Counted from the first letter of the stretch, positions 11,292-23,408 are shown. The stretch: 62,000 bases of DNA from Cryptomeria japonica (GCF_030272615.1 NC_081414.1:810875069-810937068); one strand, 5' to 3'. Made by a program: numbers and translations. Notes: generated from the sequence alone by a model not told the origin.

Positions 11292-11884
11292 TTAGGTTAT
11301 ATTGTTTAATCCTTCCTTTGAATGCAAACTTCGAGCATTAAGATTATGTTCAAATCGAAAGAAGAACAAGAAACAATATTGTAATGGATTAATTAAAGTA
11401 AATTCACATTTAATTTTTTTTTAATGTCAAATCATGCCCACAGCATTTTAAAATGTAGATTTTTAAGATTTCAAAAAGTTGAATAAACAGTACAACATAA
11501 ATTTAGTTGAGAATTAGAAAGTGATTTTATATATAATATTACTTTAAAATATACTGACAGCTTTTTCAGAAGTGTAAAGTTAAAAATTATATTTTTAGGA
11601 AAGGACAATATATTGATTTTTCTAGTATTTGTATGTAAGTTTTCTTCCACACTAATAATGATTCTCCTCCAACTTTCCTCTATTATACTAATAATTAAGA
11701 CATTATCTCCAAATTGTGACAAGAGCAATGACATCATATAAAGAAACAAACCACTTATATTTTAATGAAAAAATTTGAAGTATAATTACATTAAAAAAAT
11801 TGAATTCTCAAGTCATGCCATTTCATGTGATGAGTCATAGATTTTTAATAAGTAGATTTTTAAGATGTTAAAAAATATAATAAG
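11289..11884. other. AT-rich host spacer
   Basis: No supported gene. The one longer reading frame (minus, 11471-11749) has a composition expected of AT-rich DNA by chance. Confidence 0.4.
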
Positions 11885-12460
11885 TGTAGAAACCTAAAAT
11901 TGTCTCAATTTAATTAAATAAATATTTTATTTATTTAATTATTTAATCTTAAGCTTTTTATTAATTAAATAGATTCTAATTTATTTAATTAATTCATTTA
12001 TCTTTTTCTAGCCCTTTCTCTATTTAAATAAACATTTTTATTTATTTAATTGATTGATCCCACTTCATTATTCGTTAAATGAATTTTTATTTATTTAATT
12101 AATGCATTAACTTTTTCTCTTCATGACACATGTCATTTATCTTTTAATTTTCCTCTACCTGCCCCCTTCATATTTTATCATTTTCTCTACCTACCCTTTA
12201 ATCCTAGCCAACCATTTATCTTTTCACCTCTTAATCTTATCCCTCCATTTTCTAAAGTGTCTTCGGATTCTTTTATCCTTCTATCCTTCTAATCTAGCAA
12301 TCTTTATGCAATCAAGCAACTTTACAACCACAATCGATTCTTTGTTAAGCTTTTGTGCACAACATAGAATATGAGAGCAAATATATCAAACAAGATCAAT
12401 GAAGATAGGAGATAATGGAGATCAAACCCTACTTGGCATGCGAATGGTATTATCATCATT
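11885..12460 (+). repeat. Truncated, diverged LTR related to E6
   Basis: Begins TGTAGAAACCTAAAATTGTC, against TGTAGACACCCAAAATTGTC in E6, and stays collinear with the first two-thirds of the E6 LTR: the series of AATTAAATAAAT/ATTTATTTAATT palindromes, CATGACACATGTCATT, CCTACC, TAATCCTAGCC, CTCCATTTTCTA, TGAGAGCAAATATATC and ATGGAGATCAAACCCTA. Similarity is lost near 12460; the final third and the partner LTR are missing. It is an old truncated or solo LTR, about 950 bp upstream of the SRPBCC gene. Confidence 0.75.
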
Positions 12461-13200
12461 TTTCAACTCGCACAATAAGCAATATAAAATTGAACCAACA
12501 AATAAAAAATTATTTGATTTAAGTTTTAAAAAACATTGATAAATATTTTTGGAAATATAGAGTCAACAATAATAAAAATAGTTAATTAAAAATTTGTCAA
12601 GAACATATATATACGTAAATAATCTTTTGATCATAGTAATAGAGTAATAAAATGGTAAAAAAATTGAAGCAAAAGAGTTATCATACCCATTGGTGAGAGT
12701 TATTTGATCTATGAGAGATGGTTTCATATGTAGTTATTATAATATAACCTTGTTCTTTTAATTATTCACTTCCTCTACAATACTCAATTTTAATACCATT
12801 AAAACAAAGAACTCTCAAGAAAATAATCTCCCCATTATACTACGAAAAACATTTGCTCTAGCACGTATATATTAACTTTAATCTGTATAAAGTGAGCAGA
12901 GAGTATCAAGTCTTTAATTTTTTTTTTCTATATAGAATATACAAAGGGAAAAACATGCCTCAATACTCTCAACATACTTTGTTTTATAAATTAAAGTTAA
13001 GATATATAAGTTAATAGGATTTATGATTTGAGCATACAAGAAAAATAAAATAGTATTAATTGAATTTATATTGAGAGCATGTAAATTATTTATTAGTATA
13101 ATATAGATAATAATAAGTTCTTTATTTATAGAATACCAAAAATAGGGGGACCAAGCCCCACAGATCTTACAGAGATTTCATTAAATTTGTATTCTTTTGA
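12461..13200. other. AT-rich spacer
   Basis: No coding, LTR or tRNA-like signal that I can support. Confidence 0.4.
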
Positions 13201-13202
13201 AT

Positions 13203-13700
13203 CGAGTCCTAATTAATACTACACACCTTATGAACAATACTATCAATGGAAGTTGAGCCCTTGTCCCTACTAGGAAGCCTAGTATGATGACTGGGAGAAG
13301 ATCCAGAAGCCAATTCTTTGGTGGCAACCACCCTCACAGATTTAACTTTGGCATTAGGAGAATCCACAACACCCTTGGAAATATTCTCGATGGCCTGAGC
13401 TTGGGCATTCAACTACTTAAGAGCTTCAGATCTATTCTACATGGAAATCTGGTTGAAATAAACAAACACCCACAAAATATCCAAAATATTAATAAGGGAC
13501 TCCTCTAGGAATTTAATTCAATGATCATGCCCTTCCTTTAGCTCCTTTATTCCATTGGCTAGCTCCTCAATTGTTGAAAATATTTTATCCATTTTTTCCT
13601 CATTTGGATTTTGAAACTTATCCTTAAAAGCATTAATCTCCAACACCATCGATAACAATAGGACACTCTAGAACTCTATAACATCCTTCACATTCTTAAT
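13203..13700 (-). pseudogene. LINE-like ORF remnant, left piece (E4)
   Basis: Read on the minus strand it gives a stop-interrupted but otherwise coherent protein with a helical section (EELANGIKELKEG, LNAQAQAIENISKGV) followed by a Ser/basic tail (KELASGSSPSHHTRLPSRDKG). It continues the minus-strand remnant at 20641-21735 on the other side of E3, so E3 split it. I do not recognise a catalytic domain; a LINE ORF1 or other repeat-derived protein is an inference. Confidence 0.45.
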
Positions 13701-13705
13701 CACAT

Positions 13706-14456
13706 TGTTGGCAAATGCACACTCCAATGAGAAATTGTAGGTGATTGAAGGTATTGTCATTGATGGCAACCTTACAATCATATGTTACCGAAAGGCACCG
13801 TCATACATTCATCGGCACCAAAAAGATTGATTACAGGCATCCTGGCCGACATGATATTATATATTGTATTTTGTAATTAATTGTAATATCTTTTGTAAGC
13901 CGACAAGGTAAGTTGTAATTTGACTAATATAAGTATGAGTTTGTGTAAATCATTTTTAGATGCAGATATGGTTAGATTATTGATGTGAATATTAAGCCAG
14001 AGTTTGGAATAAGGTTTTGGAAGTTGCAAAGCTTAAACTGGTACTGAACCTGGCATAACAGATGCTGATCTGAAGAAGTACATGAAATTCAATTTTCATA
14101 ATCCAGTTTTGTAAGTCAGTGAGACTTCTCTTTTTTAATTAAGAAGTGAGCTTTATGCAGTTGGCCTTCCTGCACGTGCAGGCCCCTATTGTAATAGTAA
14201 TATTCTCTTATTAGCCAGTAAGAAAATATTGTGGGTCACAAATCCCACCGAGGTTTTTCCCAAACCGGGTTTCCTCATTAAAATATTGTGTTATGGTGTT
14301 GTTTCTATGTTGTGGCTATTGTTCTTATTTACTGCATTAATTCTGGTTTACTGGTACACTATTTTGACATGAAATTCATTTAATAATTTAGGAAAATCCA
14401 TTAACCGGTTAGATACTGATTCACCCCGCCTCTCAATAGCTTTGGGAATCCTAACA
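13706..14456 (+). repeat. 5' LTR of E3
   Basis: TGTTGGCAAATGCAC ... GGAATCCTAACA. U5 carries the CCCACCGAGGTTTTTCCCA segment and the TACTGATTCACCCC signature. Confidence 0.9.
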
Positions 14457-14470
14457 ATTTGTATTAGAGC
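14457..14470 (+). other. Primer binding site of E3
   Basis: ATTTGTATTAGAGC directly after the LTR: a two-mismatch version of ATTGGTATCAGAGC, the initiator-Met tRNA complement used by many plant LTR elements. Confidence 0.8.
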
Positions 14471-14492
14471 TTGGTTCTCTATTTTCAAAAGC

Positions 14493-15605
14493 CTAAGAAC
14501 TTAAGGAAGCAACTTGAAACATCTCTTGCAGACTATGATGTAGAAAAATTGAAGAGTATGAAACTTGAAGATGATCTGAAGGCTGTAGAGGAAATCATTC
14601 AAGGACTTTAGAAAAATCCCACTATTGATAGGAACAAAAGAAGAGAACCTTCTGAGAAGATGCAAAGTGATGATGATGAGAAAGAAACTCTTAATGACCT
14701 TGTGAACAAACTGAGACAAGAAAATAGTACAATGAAGAATGAGATGCAAGATATGACTATGAGATTTTGTAAAGACATTGAAGATAGAAATAAGAATGAA
14801 GATGACTTGGTTAGAAGACTAAATGATGCTGCAAATGAAAAAACAAGACTCAGTCATGAAAATGATACGTGGAAGACAAATTTGATGCATACACAAAATG
14901 ACACAAAGGAACTCATGAGACAGAAAAGAATCTTGGAGAATGAATTGGCTGTACTGCAAATCAACATAGGGAGAAATTCAAGAAAAGTTCTAAAGAACTT
15001 GATGACATGCTGAAAGATCATAAACCTAATGGAGACACAAATGGCCTTGGCTTTAAAGTTGGTGAAAACTCTGGTACAGCAAACAATCATGATCATAGTA
15101 AACTGGTAAGACAACCTAATGCTTATAAATTCAATGGGAAATGCTTTAACTGTAACAAGTATGGTCATAGGGAAAATCAGTGTAGATCTAGAAACTATCA
15201 GAACACCAATGCACCCACCGGTCAATGCTCTAAATGCAATAAAGTTAGACACAATTTAGAAAATTACAGAATGAATGTAAGATGTTATGTTTGTTGAAGA
15301 TTTGGACACTTATCTAATTAATGCAGAACACATACTGGCATAGGATATGGGAAAGCTATTCCGAAAAACAATTTGATTTTTTATGCTTGTAACAAGACTG
15401 GATATATTACAAAATTTTGTAAAAGTAAGACATCACCGGCAAATAACAAAGGACCCAGTTTGAAAGGTAAACAAGAGGTTGAAGAGGTAAAGCAAGAATT
15501 TTCAAAGTAATGGATTAGAAAGTCAGATATGAATGTTAATGATGCTATTCCTTCATCGATAGAACAGAGTATCACTCCACCAGTAGGAGATTATTCATCT
15601 AACTA
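14493..15605 (+). pseudogene. E3 ORF1: coiled-coil, multi-CCHC gag-like protein
   Basis: The N-terminal two-thirds is heptad-rich and highly charged (KSMKLEDDLKAVEEIIQ; LNDLVNKLRQENSTMKNEM; KELMRQKRILENELAVL), a predicted long coiled coil. Four CCHC knuckles in series follow: CFNCNKYGHRENQC intact (about 15141-15182); CSKCNKVRHNLENY with the last Cys lost; CYVC.RFGHLSN.C broken by two stops; YACNKTGYITKFC missing the first Cys and the His. One frameshift near 14980 joins coil and knuckles. Inference: a nucleocapsid-like RNA-binding protein in which the coil replaces a normal capsid. No capsid motif is visible. Confidence 0.65.
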
Positions 15606-15910
15606 AGAAATAAACTTTTGGGGGTATGGTAATAAACTGTAAAACATGCTAGTGTACCCTCAGTTGATGGTGAGAAGTTGGATTACTTCTTTATTGGCAG
15701 ATGAGTTAAGTTTTGACTTAACTGGTAGGCATTAATTATGCTAGTTGAAAGAAATAATATTATAAAGAAAGTGTTCTAGCTCTTTTTTCATTCACCGAGC
15801 ATTCAAATCTCTAGAGAGCATGAAGATCCCGAGCGAAGGCATCCACAATGAAAATTGAAGGAAATCAATCAAGCAATCATCCTAAAAGGCATACTAAGGT
15901 ATTTATAACT

Positions 15911-18900
15911 ATGGCTTCTTCCTCTGCACCTGAATTCATTACAAACCCTATTGTGATTGAAGTTATTAAGCTCCCTAGACCCGTGTTCAAAATTATTCCC
16001 GAAATTGCGAAGAAAGATGATACCCTAGGAGCATTTTTGAAAATACCTAAGGGAGTAGTTTATGTTGAGGATCCTGGAATCTATATACATTGTCATATTG
16101 AGGAACTAGGAGATGAAGAAATAATAAACATGTATAGAACTGTAATCTATGATGAACATGGAAATGTTAAACTGGAACACAAGATAGTGGAAACCCTAGG
16201 CTTTGTGGACATTCTCAATATTCCTGATTTTCCTAAGGATGTGATAAGGATTGTCTTGAGTAGAGTACATGGAGAGTTGTTTTAGTTGGACTCCAGTCAT
16301 AAGATCACCAAAGAGGCAGTTAGGGAAGCGATAGGCTTACCTTCCACCGGTAGCAGGCCTGATAAAACTAAAAAGGTTCCAAATGACACTATGATGACCC
16401 TAACTGACACAAAAATTGATAAAAGATCCCTAAGAGTCAATGATGTGAAAGACATAAATGTTAGATTTGTTAGTATGATTCTTAGTTATAAGGCTACACA
16501 TGCAAATAGACTAAACTTTGTTTCTAGCTTATGTATTAAAAATGCATATGACATGGTGAATAACAATGCAATAATTGATGTATGTGAGTGACTAAAAGAT
16601 GAACTGATAGACAATTTGAATAAAATCAAAGGTGATAAGAAAGGAACTTTCAGATTTGGGAACCTGCTTGTGTGCTTAATGTTGTACATTACCAAGGAAG
16701 TACCTAGTATTGGTAGGAAAGACTTTAGTTTTGATATACCTGTAGGAAAACAACTGCTAGACATACTGAACAACATGGAAGATGATAGGGAGAAAAACAT
16801 AAATGAATATTTTCAAACTTTGAAAGCAAAAACGAAGACAAGAATAAGGCTATCTCAAGCAATTGTTGATAAGTATCAAAAAGAGATATGATTTGTGATC
16901 AAGAAATATGAAATTTGGATTGAGGCAGTTGTCCCTAGGACTGTTTGGGTCATAGAGATGGGATGTGAGGTAGATGAAAACATAGTTGAAACCTATGCAA
17001 AAGCCCTCTTAGAAGCACCTAAGGAACCGAAAGAGAAAATATTTGGTAATGCTGAAACCATAGAAAGCAAAATCCAATCAGAGAAAAGAACCAAGAAAAC
17101 TAAACAGATAGTGAGGAAGGGAACAAGACGAGCATAAGCAATAAAAGAAGGTGTATTGAACAAAGCTGGTATTAAGGAGAGTGAACTAGAAGGACTACAA
17201 CCGGAAACACATCTTTCACCAGTTGCTACTTCCTTGAACAGTGATATATCGGCTAAGTTCAAAAGGGTAGAAAGAAAAAGAAAACACTCACCAGTACCCT
17301 CACCTACACCTAGAAGGACAAGACAAAAGAAACAGGCAGTTAGGTCTCCAGCTAAGAATTTAACACCAAAAAAAAGGAAAGAAAGACAAGTTATTCCACC
17401 TTTTGACAAACTTTTGAATGAGATAACTGAGGATGGGAAATTGAAAAATATCAGCAAGTTATATAACACACTTTCAAATGATGAAAAGGAGAGCATAGAA
17501 AATAGTATAATCTTACACTTCGATATCTAGAAGAAATTTTTGGTGGAGATTGTAGATGGAATGCCCAATGACTTGTACATAAGATTAGAAGCTAGAAGGG
17601 TAGCTGTTGTGGAATTGGACAAAAAGATAAAAATAGAAAAAACTACTTGCAATTCACCCAGTGAACTCCACTCAAGAGATTGATGAGCTGATCAGTGAAG
17701 CCAACTGAACAGTATTTTCAACTGGTCACCAGCATGTTGTGCTAATGGCAAGAAGAGTAAATGAAATAACAGAAGAAACTCCAGATCAATGGGATATATT
17801 TTTTGTTGAGAAAGAAAAAAAAGAAGAGCGTAAAAGATGAAAGACTATTAGAGTCTACCAAAAAGATAAGGATAAGGGGAAAGGTAAAGTAGGTGAACCT
17901 CCAAGCCTAAAGATAACTAATAACTTGCCCCCACCTCCTTCACTTGCAATTCACCCAGTGAACTCCACTCAAGAGATTGATGAGCTGATCAGTGAAGCCA
18001 ACCGAACAGTATTTTCAACTGGTCACCAGCATGTTGTGCTAATGGCAAGAAAAGTAAATGAAATAACAGAAGAAACTCCAGATCAATGGGATATATTTTT
18101 TGTTGAGAAAGAAAAAAAAGAAGAGCGTAAAAGATGAAAGACTATCAGAGTCTACTAAAAAGATAAGGATAAGGGGAAAGGTAAAGTAGGTGAACCTCCA
18201 AGCCTAAAGATAACTAATAACTTGCCCCCACCTCCTTCTAATACTCCACCGGTACAAACTATTGACACACAACCGACAACAGAGATTATGGAAATACCAC
18301 ATGAGGATACAAATCCTGATTCTGAGGTGCTATACACAATAAACATTGACACACAGGAAGTCAATATTGTGGTGGATAAGGAAACAATTGAAAAGAGAGA
18401 TGTGGCAATTGAGCAACCCGCAAGAAATATTGGAGATGAAAACATTGGAATTGGGGAACAACAACAAACTAAAGGATCAAATGAACCCCTGGACACTAGA
18501 AAGGAAAATACCATAGGTGTGCATTTGATGCATCTACTGAGGCTCTGACAACCACTGAAACTAGAAAAACTACTGAGTCACTAGCAGTCGATAGTATAGA
18601 GGTAAATAAAGAAAAACCGACAGTGGATAACACAGTAAAATCTTAAGAGGCACAAACAGAGACACCATCAGGAAAGGACACTGAGAAAATGGTAGAGCAA
18701 CAGGTTCATATAGAGGAAAAGATTGAGAAATAGGCAGAGCAACAGGCTCCTTCACAGACAGTGCCACCGACCACATCAGAAAATCCTAAGCCTTTGGTAG
18801 TTGAAATGCAAACACAAACTGACCCTCTAGAGAAAGAGTAAAGCAAAGCTATCACAACCACCGATGGATTACAGATTGTAAAAATAGTTGGACAGTCATC

Positions 18901-19654
18901 TAGAACATCCATGACTAAATTTAGGCCATCAAATGTAACAAAGGTACTATTAGATTCAATAAATAAAATAACAAAGTGCAATGCACAAGCTTATAAGGCT
19001 ATAGATGACACTTTACCAATTTTCAAGATGATAGCTCCAAAGTGTAATATAGAGAACAAAGATTCTTTGAGCCAATTAGACACATTGTCTAAGTATATTA
19101 TTGGCATTCTAATAACACTAGATCAGATAAATGAAGACACCTTCAGAGAGAAAATGAATAAGGAGAAGGAAAAATTCTTTGAGGAAACAATCAAGAATAA
19201 TAAGGAACAAATAGAAACCTTATTACCGGTATTAGGCAAAGCAATTTTGGACTTCAAGAAATTCTATGGAGACACATGCAAAACATAAATTTTGACTAAA
19301 GATATAGATAAAGAGATCAGCATAGCCCAAAAGGAAATAAATGATATTGCTGACAACTTGATAGGTTCATCGGATACAATATCAGTAATTGAATAGGAAA
19401 TTCCAAGATTTGAAGAGAAAATAGAAAAAATTGAGAAATACAAGGAATATAAGACAAAATAACTTAAGTGCAGACTAAGTCCTAAACTGGATATCCTCAT
19501 CTCTTTGAGAAAATAGATTTCTAATGCTCTTGGTCCAGGACTTAAGACACCGGAAGAGAAAATCCACTTTCTCACCAGTACAATTCAACAACAGTCTAAA
19601 TTTTGTATTGGCGGAAGTTTATCAGATTATAACCTACTGGTTACAGGGAACTAG
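15911..19654 (+). pseudogene. E3 ORF2: long protein of unrecognised family, shared with E5
   Basis: About 1200 codons with scattered stops and a few frame changes. I take ATG 15911 (MASSSAPEF) over 15848, because E5 ORF2 begins at the matching distance. N-terminal domain (15911-17020): CHIEELGDEEI, IVLSRVHGELF, TKEAVREAIGLPS, FRFGNLLVCLMLYI, DKYQKEI, VVPRTVWVIEMGCEVD; each has a counterpart in E5. Then a Lys/Arg-rich section (KRKHSPVPSPTPRR), a 297-bp in-frame tandem duplication, a Pro/Thr/Glu-rich linker (18220-18840) and a C-terminal helical section (KITKCNAQAYKAIDDTLPIF, EKEKFFEETIKNNKEQIETL). No transmembrane segment, protease or polymerase motif. Function unknown; not an obvious env. Confidence 0.6.
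17645..18238 (+). repeat. 297-bp tandem duplication inside E3 ORF2
   Basis: Unit 1 is 17645-17941 and unit 2 is 17942-18238; both start ACTTGCAATTCACCCAGTG. I count only a handful of mismatches. 297 is divisible by three, so the frame is kept, and both units share the TGA of AAAAGATGA. The duplication is younger than most of the element's decay. Confidence 0.9.
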
Positions 19655-19846
19655 GTAGAAACTACACTCAATTGACATCGAATGACAACCTTTGTCATTG
19701 ATGCCAAAGGGGGAGTAGTTGAGGATGAGAAAAAGGATAACAGAAGAGATCATCAGCTCTGGGGGAGCACTCAATTTTGAAGCAGACAGTTTTGGTAAGA
19801 AAAATTTTGGACAATACTTTTTGGCTTTTTCTCATGAGTGTTGCCA

Positions 19847-19866
19847 TCAATGCCAAAGGGGGAGAT
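19847..19866 (+). other. Polypurine tract of E3
   Basis: ATCAATGCCAAAGGGGGAGAT touches the 3' LTR. An almost identical run, TTGATGCCAAAGGGGGAGTAG, occurs about 150 bp upstream (19697-19717). Confidence 0.85.
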
Positions 19867-20635
19867 TGTTGGCAAATGCACACTCCAATGAGAAATTGTA
19901 GGTGATTGAAGGTATTGTCATTGATGGAAACCTTACAATCATATGTTATGAGAAGCCACTGATAGACTCTACACCGACATATGTTCACTGACACCGAAAA
20001 GATTGATTACCGACACCCTAGCCGACAGGATATTATTTATTGTGTTTTGTAATTAATTGTAATATCTTTTTTAAGCTGACAAGGTGAGTTGTAATTTGAC
20101 TCATATAAGTATGAGTTCATCTAAATCATTTTTAGATGTGGATATGGTTAGATTATTGATGCGAATATTAAGGCAGAGTTTTGAATAGGGTTTTGGAAGT
20201 TGTAGAGATTAAACTAGTATTGAACCTAGCATAGCAGATGCTGATCCAAAGCAATACATGACATTGGATTTTCATAATCCACTTTTTTAAGTCAAAGAGA
20301 CTTCTCTTTTGTAGTTAAGTAGTGAGCTTTAGGCAGTTGTCCTTCCTACATGTGCATGTCCCTAGATTGTAACAGTAATATTCTCTTATTGGCCAGTAAG
20401 CAAGTATTGTGTGTCACAAATCCCACCGAGGTTTTTCCCACACTGGGTTTCCTCATTAAAATATTATGTTATGGTGTGCTTTCTATGTTGTGGTTTTTGT
20501 TCTTATTTACTGCATTAATTCCGATTTTCCGGTACAGTGTTTTGACATGCAATTCATTTAATAATTCAAGAAAATCCATTAACCAGTTAGATACTAATTC
20601 ACCCCCCCCTCTCAGTATCTTTGGGATTCCTAACA
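19867..20635 (+). repeat. 3' LTR of E3
   Basis: TGTTGGCAAATGCAC ... GGATTCCTAACA, 769 bp, collinear with the 5' LTR apart from point changes and small indels. Confidence 0.9.
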
Positions 20636-20640
20636 CACAT

Positions 20641-21735
20641 AACTAGAATAAATAACAAAAAAACCTTTCTCTATAAGGGGTCCATTAGAAAAATCCACAA
20701 GAATTTCCACAAATAAGCATTCATATATACCATCAAGAACAGGAGGGTGGGAAATAGGGGAATGCAAACCAAGTTGAGGCTTCGATTCCTTAAGATGTTT
20801 CATTTTTTTGTTACAAGGGGGACCACTTGTTGACTGAAGAAACATTTCCCCCTTCCCTTTCATAGACTTTTTCCTTTACCCTTAATGTCATAGATAGAGG
20901 CCATATAATTAGGCAAAAACTCCTTCATGCGGGGATAATTAGAATCCTCACCATCCAAAATCATAATTTTATGGTTGGTCGAGGCTCCATTTTTGGGCTA
21001 TTTATGTTTCCCTAAATTAATACCCACATCCTCATCTAAGAGTGAATCCTTCGAATCACTGGAGGAACCCTTAGGACTGACATTATGAACATTCCCATAA
21101 CTAGGAGTAGGGGTCATATGAACAAAGATATATTTCACATATTTCATAATGAGGAGAATAAAACCCTCATGAATACGTAGGATAGAGGGGTTTTTTCTGT
21201 GAACTTTCAAACTATGGTTGAGAGAAGAAAACAAATAGAAGGGTAATGAAATACATTTGTCATGCCTAAAGTGATTAAGGATGAAAAAATGATAACTAAA
21301 GAGATTACAGAACTTGCCATCCAAAGTAACATAGCACATTATGACTTCTACAACTTCCACCTAAAGAGGTTTGAGTATTCGCTTGTCATATCTTCTATTG
21401 GTGGTTCTCTCAAATTTATCTCTTTCCCCTTCCACAAAGAAAAATGAAAGAGATTTAACAAAACATTTCCCATTACTATATAATTTCCCTCCTTCCACCA
21501 AGGTATTAGACATGTTTTCCACAACCTCCTCAAAGACCACCAACTCCATAACATAAACCTTAAGAGCTATTGCATACCAACCCTCCACAAGAGGAGTAGT
21601 AACCTATGGGTTTGAGCCATGCAATTTTTCAATTTAAAACGTAATGCCCCAAATTGTGAGATCTTCCCAAACCTTATGATTCTCCTTCTATTTGTGATAC
21701 ACAATGGGCTCAATTTTATTCTTATCACCACCCAT
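20641..21735 (-). pseudogene. LINE-like ORF remnant, right piece (E4)
   Basis: Minus-strand reading with stops: MGGDKNKIEPIVYHK near 21735, then WYAIALKVYVMEL, EVVENMSNTLVEGG, VIMCYVTLDGKFCNLFSYHF, then a low-complexity Ser/Asp tail. It looks like one gene split by E3 and continued at 13700. No known catalytic domain. I infer a LINE ORF1 or another repeat-borne protein because of the RNase-H-like motif nearby on the same strand. Confidence 0.4.
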
Positions 21736-21959
21736 GTTGTAGAAAAAAACCCAAAAATTCAAAGCCACACAAATATCAACCCAAATAATGAGAAATAAGC
21801 TCATAAAGAGGACGATAGCTTGATGCACCATTATGGAGGACATGCCACTTTACATGAGTTTGAAATAAAATGTGATCATTTCCCAAGAATCCTTTGAATC
21901 AACACCCATATTGATCATTTCAAATTAACATTCTTATGCCCTCAGAGATATGGTCTATA

Positions 21960-22085
21960 AATCCTCACCTTCTCAAATTATGTTGAGCCACACCAATATT
22001 GGCCAACCTATCAACAACCAAGTTCCCTTCCTAATAAACATGGGAACCAATAAACTAATCGAAGGAGTCACACATTCTCTTGTAA
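21960..22085 (-). pseudogene. RNase-H-like tail of a non-LTR element (E4)
   Basis: On the minus strand the reading VCDSF.QFIGSHVYQEGN, then LVVDRLANIGVAQHNLR, resembles the REGN..AD.LAN end of RNase H domains in plant LINEs. Only this motif is kept; the upstream RT is not in the window. Confidence 0.4.
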
Positions 22086-22223
22086 TCTGTGTAGGGGAAA
22101 AACTAGGAATAAGTATAGAAATGTAATCCTACTCTCATACACACTCTCGAAATACAAAAAATCCTAGGGAGGTGACACACTTTGGGCTACTTCTTTTGTG
22201 GAAGAGAGAGTCGAGGATAACCT

Positions 22224-22254
22224 TGTTACTACTTATCAAATTGCCATTAGTTTC
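22224..22254 (+). repeat. 5' LTR of E5, first 31 bp
   Basis: TGTTACTACTTATCAAATTG ... TAGTTTC, matching 46213-46243 of the 3' LTR. E6 begins at the next base. The last five bases (GTTTC) are the target site of E6. Confidence 0.9.
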
Positions 22255-23036
22255 TGTAGACACCCAAAATTGTCATGTCTAATTAAATAAATATTTTATT
22301 TATTTAATTATCTAAGCCTAATTCTTCTATTAATTAAATAAATCTTTATTTATTTAATTAATTCATTTATCCTCTTCTAGCCTTATTTCTCATTTAAATA
22401 AATACATTTATTTATTTAAATTATCCCTTTCCTAAATTAAATAAATATTTTATTTATTTAATTGCCCTACTTCTTCTATTAATTAAATAAATCTTTATTT
22501 ATTTAATTAATTCATTAACCTTTTCTACACATGACACATGTCATTCATCTCTTATTTCCTACAATACCTACCCCTTTCATTATTTTGGTATTTCTTATAC
22601 CTACCCTCTAATCCTAGCCGACCTCTCTTTTTACACCTCTCAATCTTAACCCTCCATTTTCTATTGTGTCTTCTATTTAAGGAGATGCTTTCTTCATTAC
22701 CAAACCCTAATGACTAATGACTAATTTTGGAGGACTTGACTACACTACAATTCTACTTGCAACCACATTCCGTTCTTTGTTGAGCTCTTGTGCATACAAA
22801 AATCTGAGAGCAAGCATATCAAACAAGATCAATGGAGATAGGAAGAATGGAGATCAAAACCCTAGTGGACATGTGATGGTATAATCTTTGTGATTTTTGA
22901 GTTATTTTGCATTGTCTTAGGTTATCTTCATATGTTATGGTGGATCTTTGTTCATTGTTAGGCTAGGGTTTTGTGGTTGAATCCATTTTAGTCTTTCAAT
23001 ATTGTTGTTTATTGCTATCCATTTTCACCATATACA
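22255..23036 (+). repeat. 5' LTR of E6
   Basis: TGTAGACACCCAAAATTG ... TTCACCATATACA. U3 holds five AT palindromes (22281-22511). TTCTATTTAAGGAGATGC near 22668 is a TATA-like candidate, which would start RNA near 22705. CCAAACCCTAATGACTAATGACTAA follows. Confidence 0.95.
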
Positions 23037-23039
23037 TTT

Positions 23040-23057
23040 TGGCACGCCCGGTGGGAC
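23040..23057 (+). other. Primer binding site of E6
   Basis: TGGCACGCCCGGTGGGAC starts three bases after the LTR. It is not the initiator-Met type used by E3, E5 and E8. Ogre/Tat elements have been reported to use other tRNAs (for example Arg), but I have not matched it to a tRNA. Confidence 0.7.
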
Positions 23058-23142
23058 CCTTGTCCCTTTGCATTTAACATTTTGTTGCAGATTTTGCATT
23101 TTTGAAGTTGCAGATCGGACGATTTCGACGACATTTTAGGTT

Positions 23143-23408
23143 TTTTTCGCGTCTGCGAGTGTTCGGATCGCGTTTTTGTATTTCAAAGGCGTCTGTGACA
23201 TATTTTATCGCGTCTGTGTTTCTGTCATTTTCTATTTTTGCAGGTTTCCGAAAGTCGCGTCTGTGATCCCGAATCGCGTCTGTGAACCCTCTGATCGCGT
23301 CTGCAGAATAAAAAGGCGTCTGTGTTCTGAAATCATGTCTGCGAATCACAGAGCCGCATCTGTGTCGGACAGACGCGTCTGTGTCTGGTATAACAGCGTC
23401 TGTGCATT
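23143..23408 (+). repeat. GCGTCTGTG array 1 (E6 leader)
   Basis: About eleven copies of GCGTCTGTG or a one-base variant (GCGTCTGCG, GCATCTGTG), most often spaced about 20 bases, with unrelated spacers. Confidence 0.85.

Larger units (their letters stand above)
13706..20635 (+). mobile_element. E3: complete non-autonomous LTR retrotransposon, TSD CACAT
   Basis: 5' LTR 13706-14456 (751 bp), PBS, ORF1 (coiled coil plus zinc knuckles), long ORF2, PPT, 3' LTR 19867-20635 (769 bp). The direct repeat CACAT flanks it (13701-13705 and 20636-20640), which proves the borders. The 5.4-kb interior holds no protease, integrase, RT or RNase H motif, so mobility would need enzymes in trans. The LTRs differ visibly, so the insertion is not recent. 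The layout matches E5. Confidence 0.9.

Noticed and set aside
12123-12374. 83-codon hydrophobic ORF, plus strand
   Set aside because: It lies entirely inside the diverged LTR related to E6; the hydrophobic texture comes from T-rich LTR sequence.
15911-19654. E3/E5 ORF2 considered as an env-like protein
   Set aside because: No signal peptide, transmembrane helix or cleavage site is visible, and Lys-rich and coiled-coil sections suggest a nuclear or cytoplasmic protein.
23074-23349. 91-codon minus-strand ORF rich in DA-D/R repeats
   Set aside because: It reads the reverse of the GCGTCTGTG array; the repeats explain the open frame.
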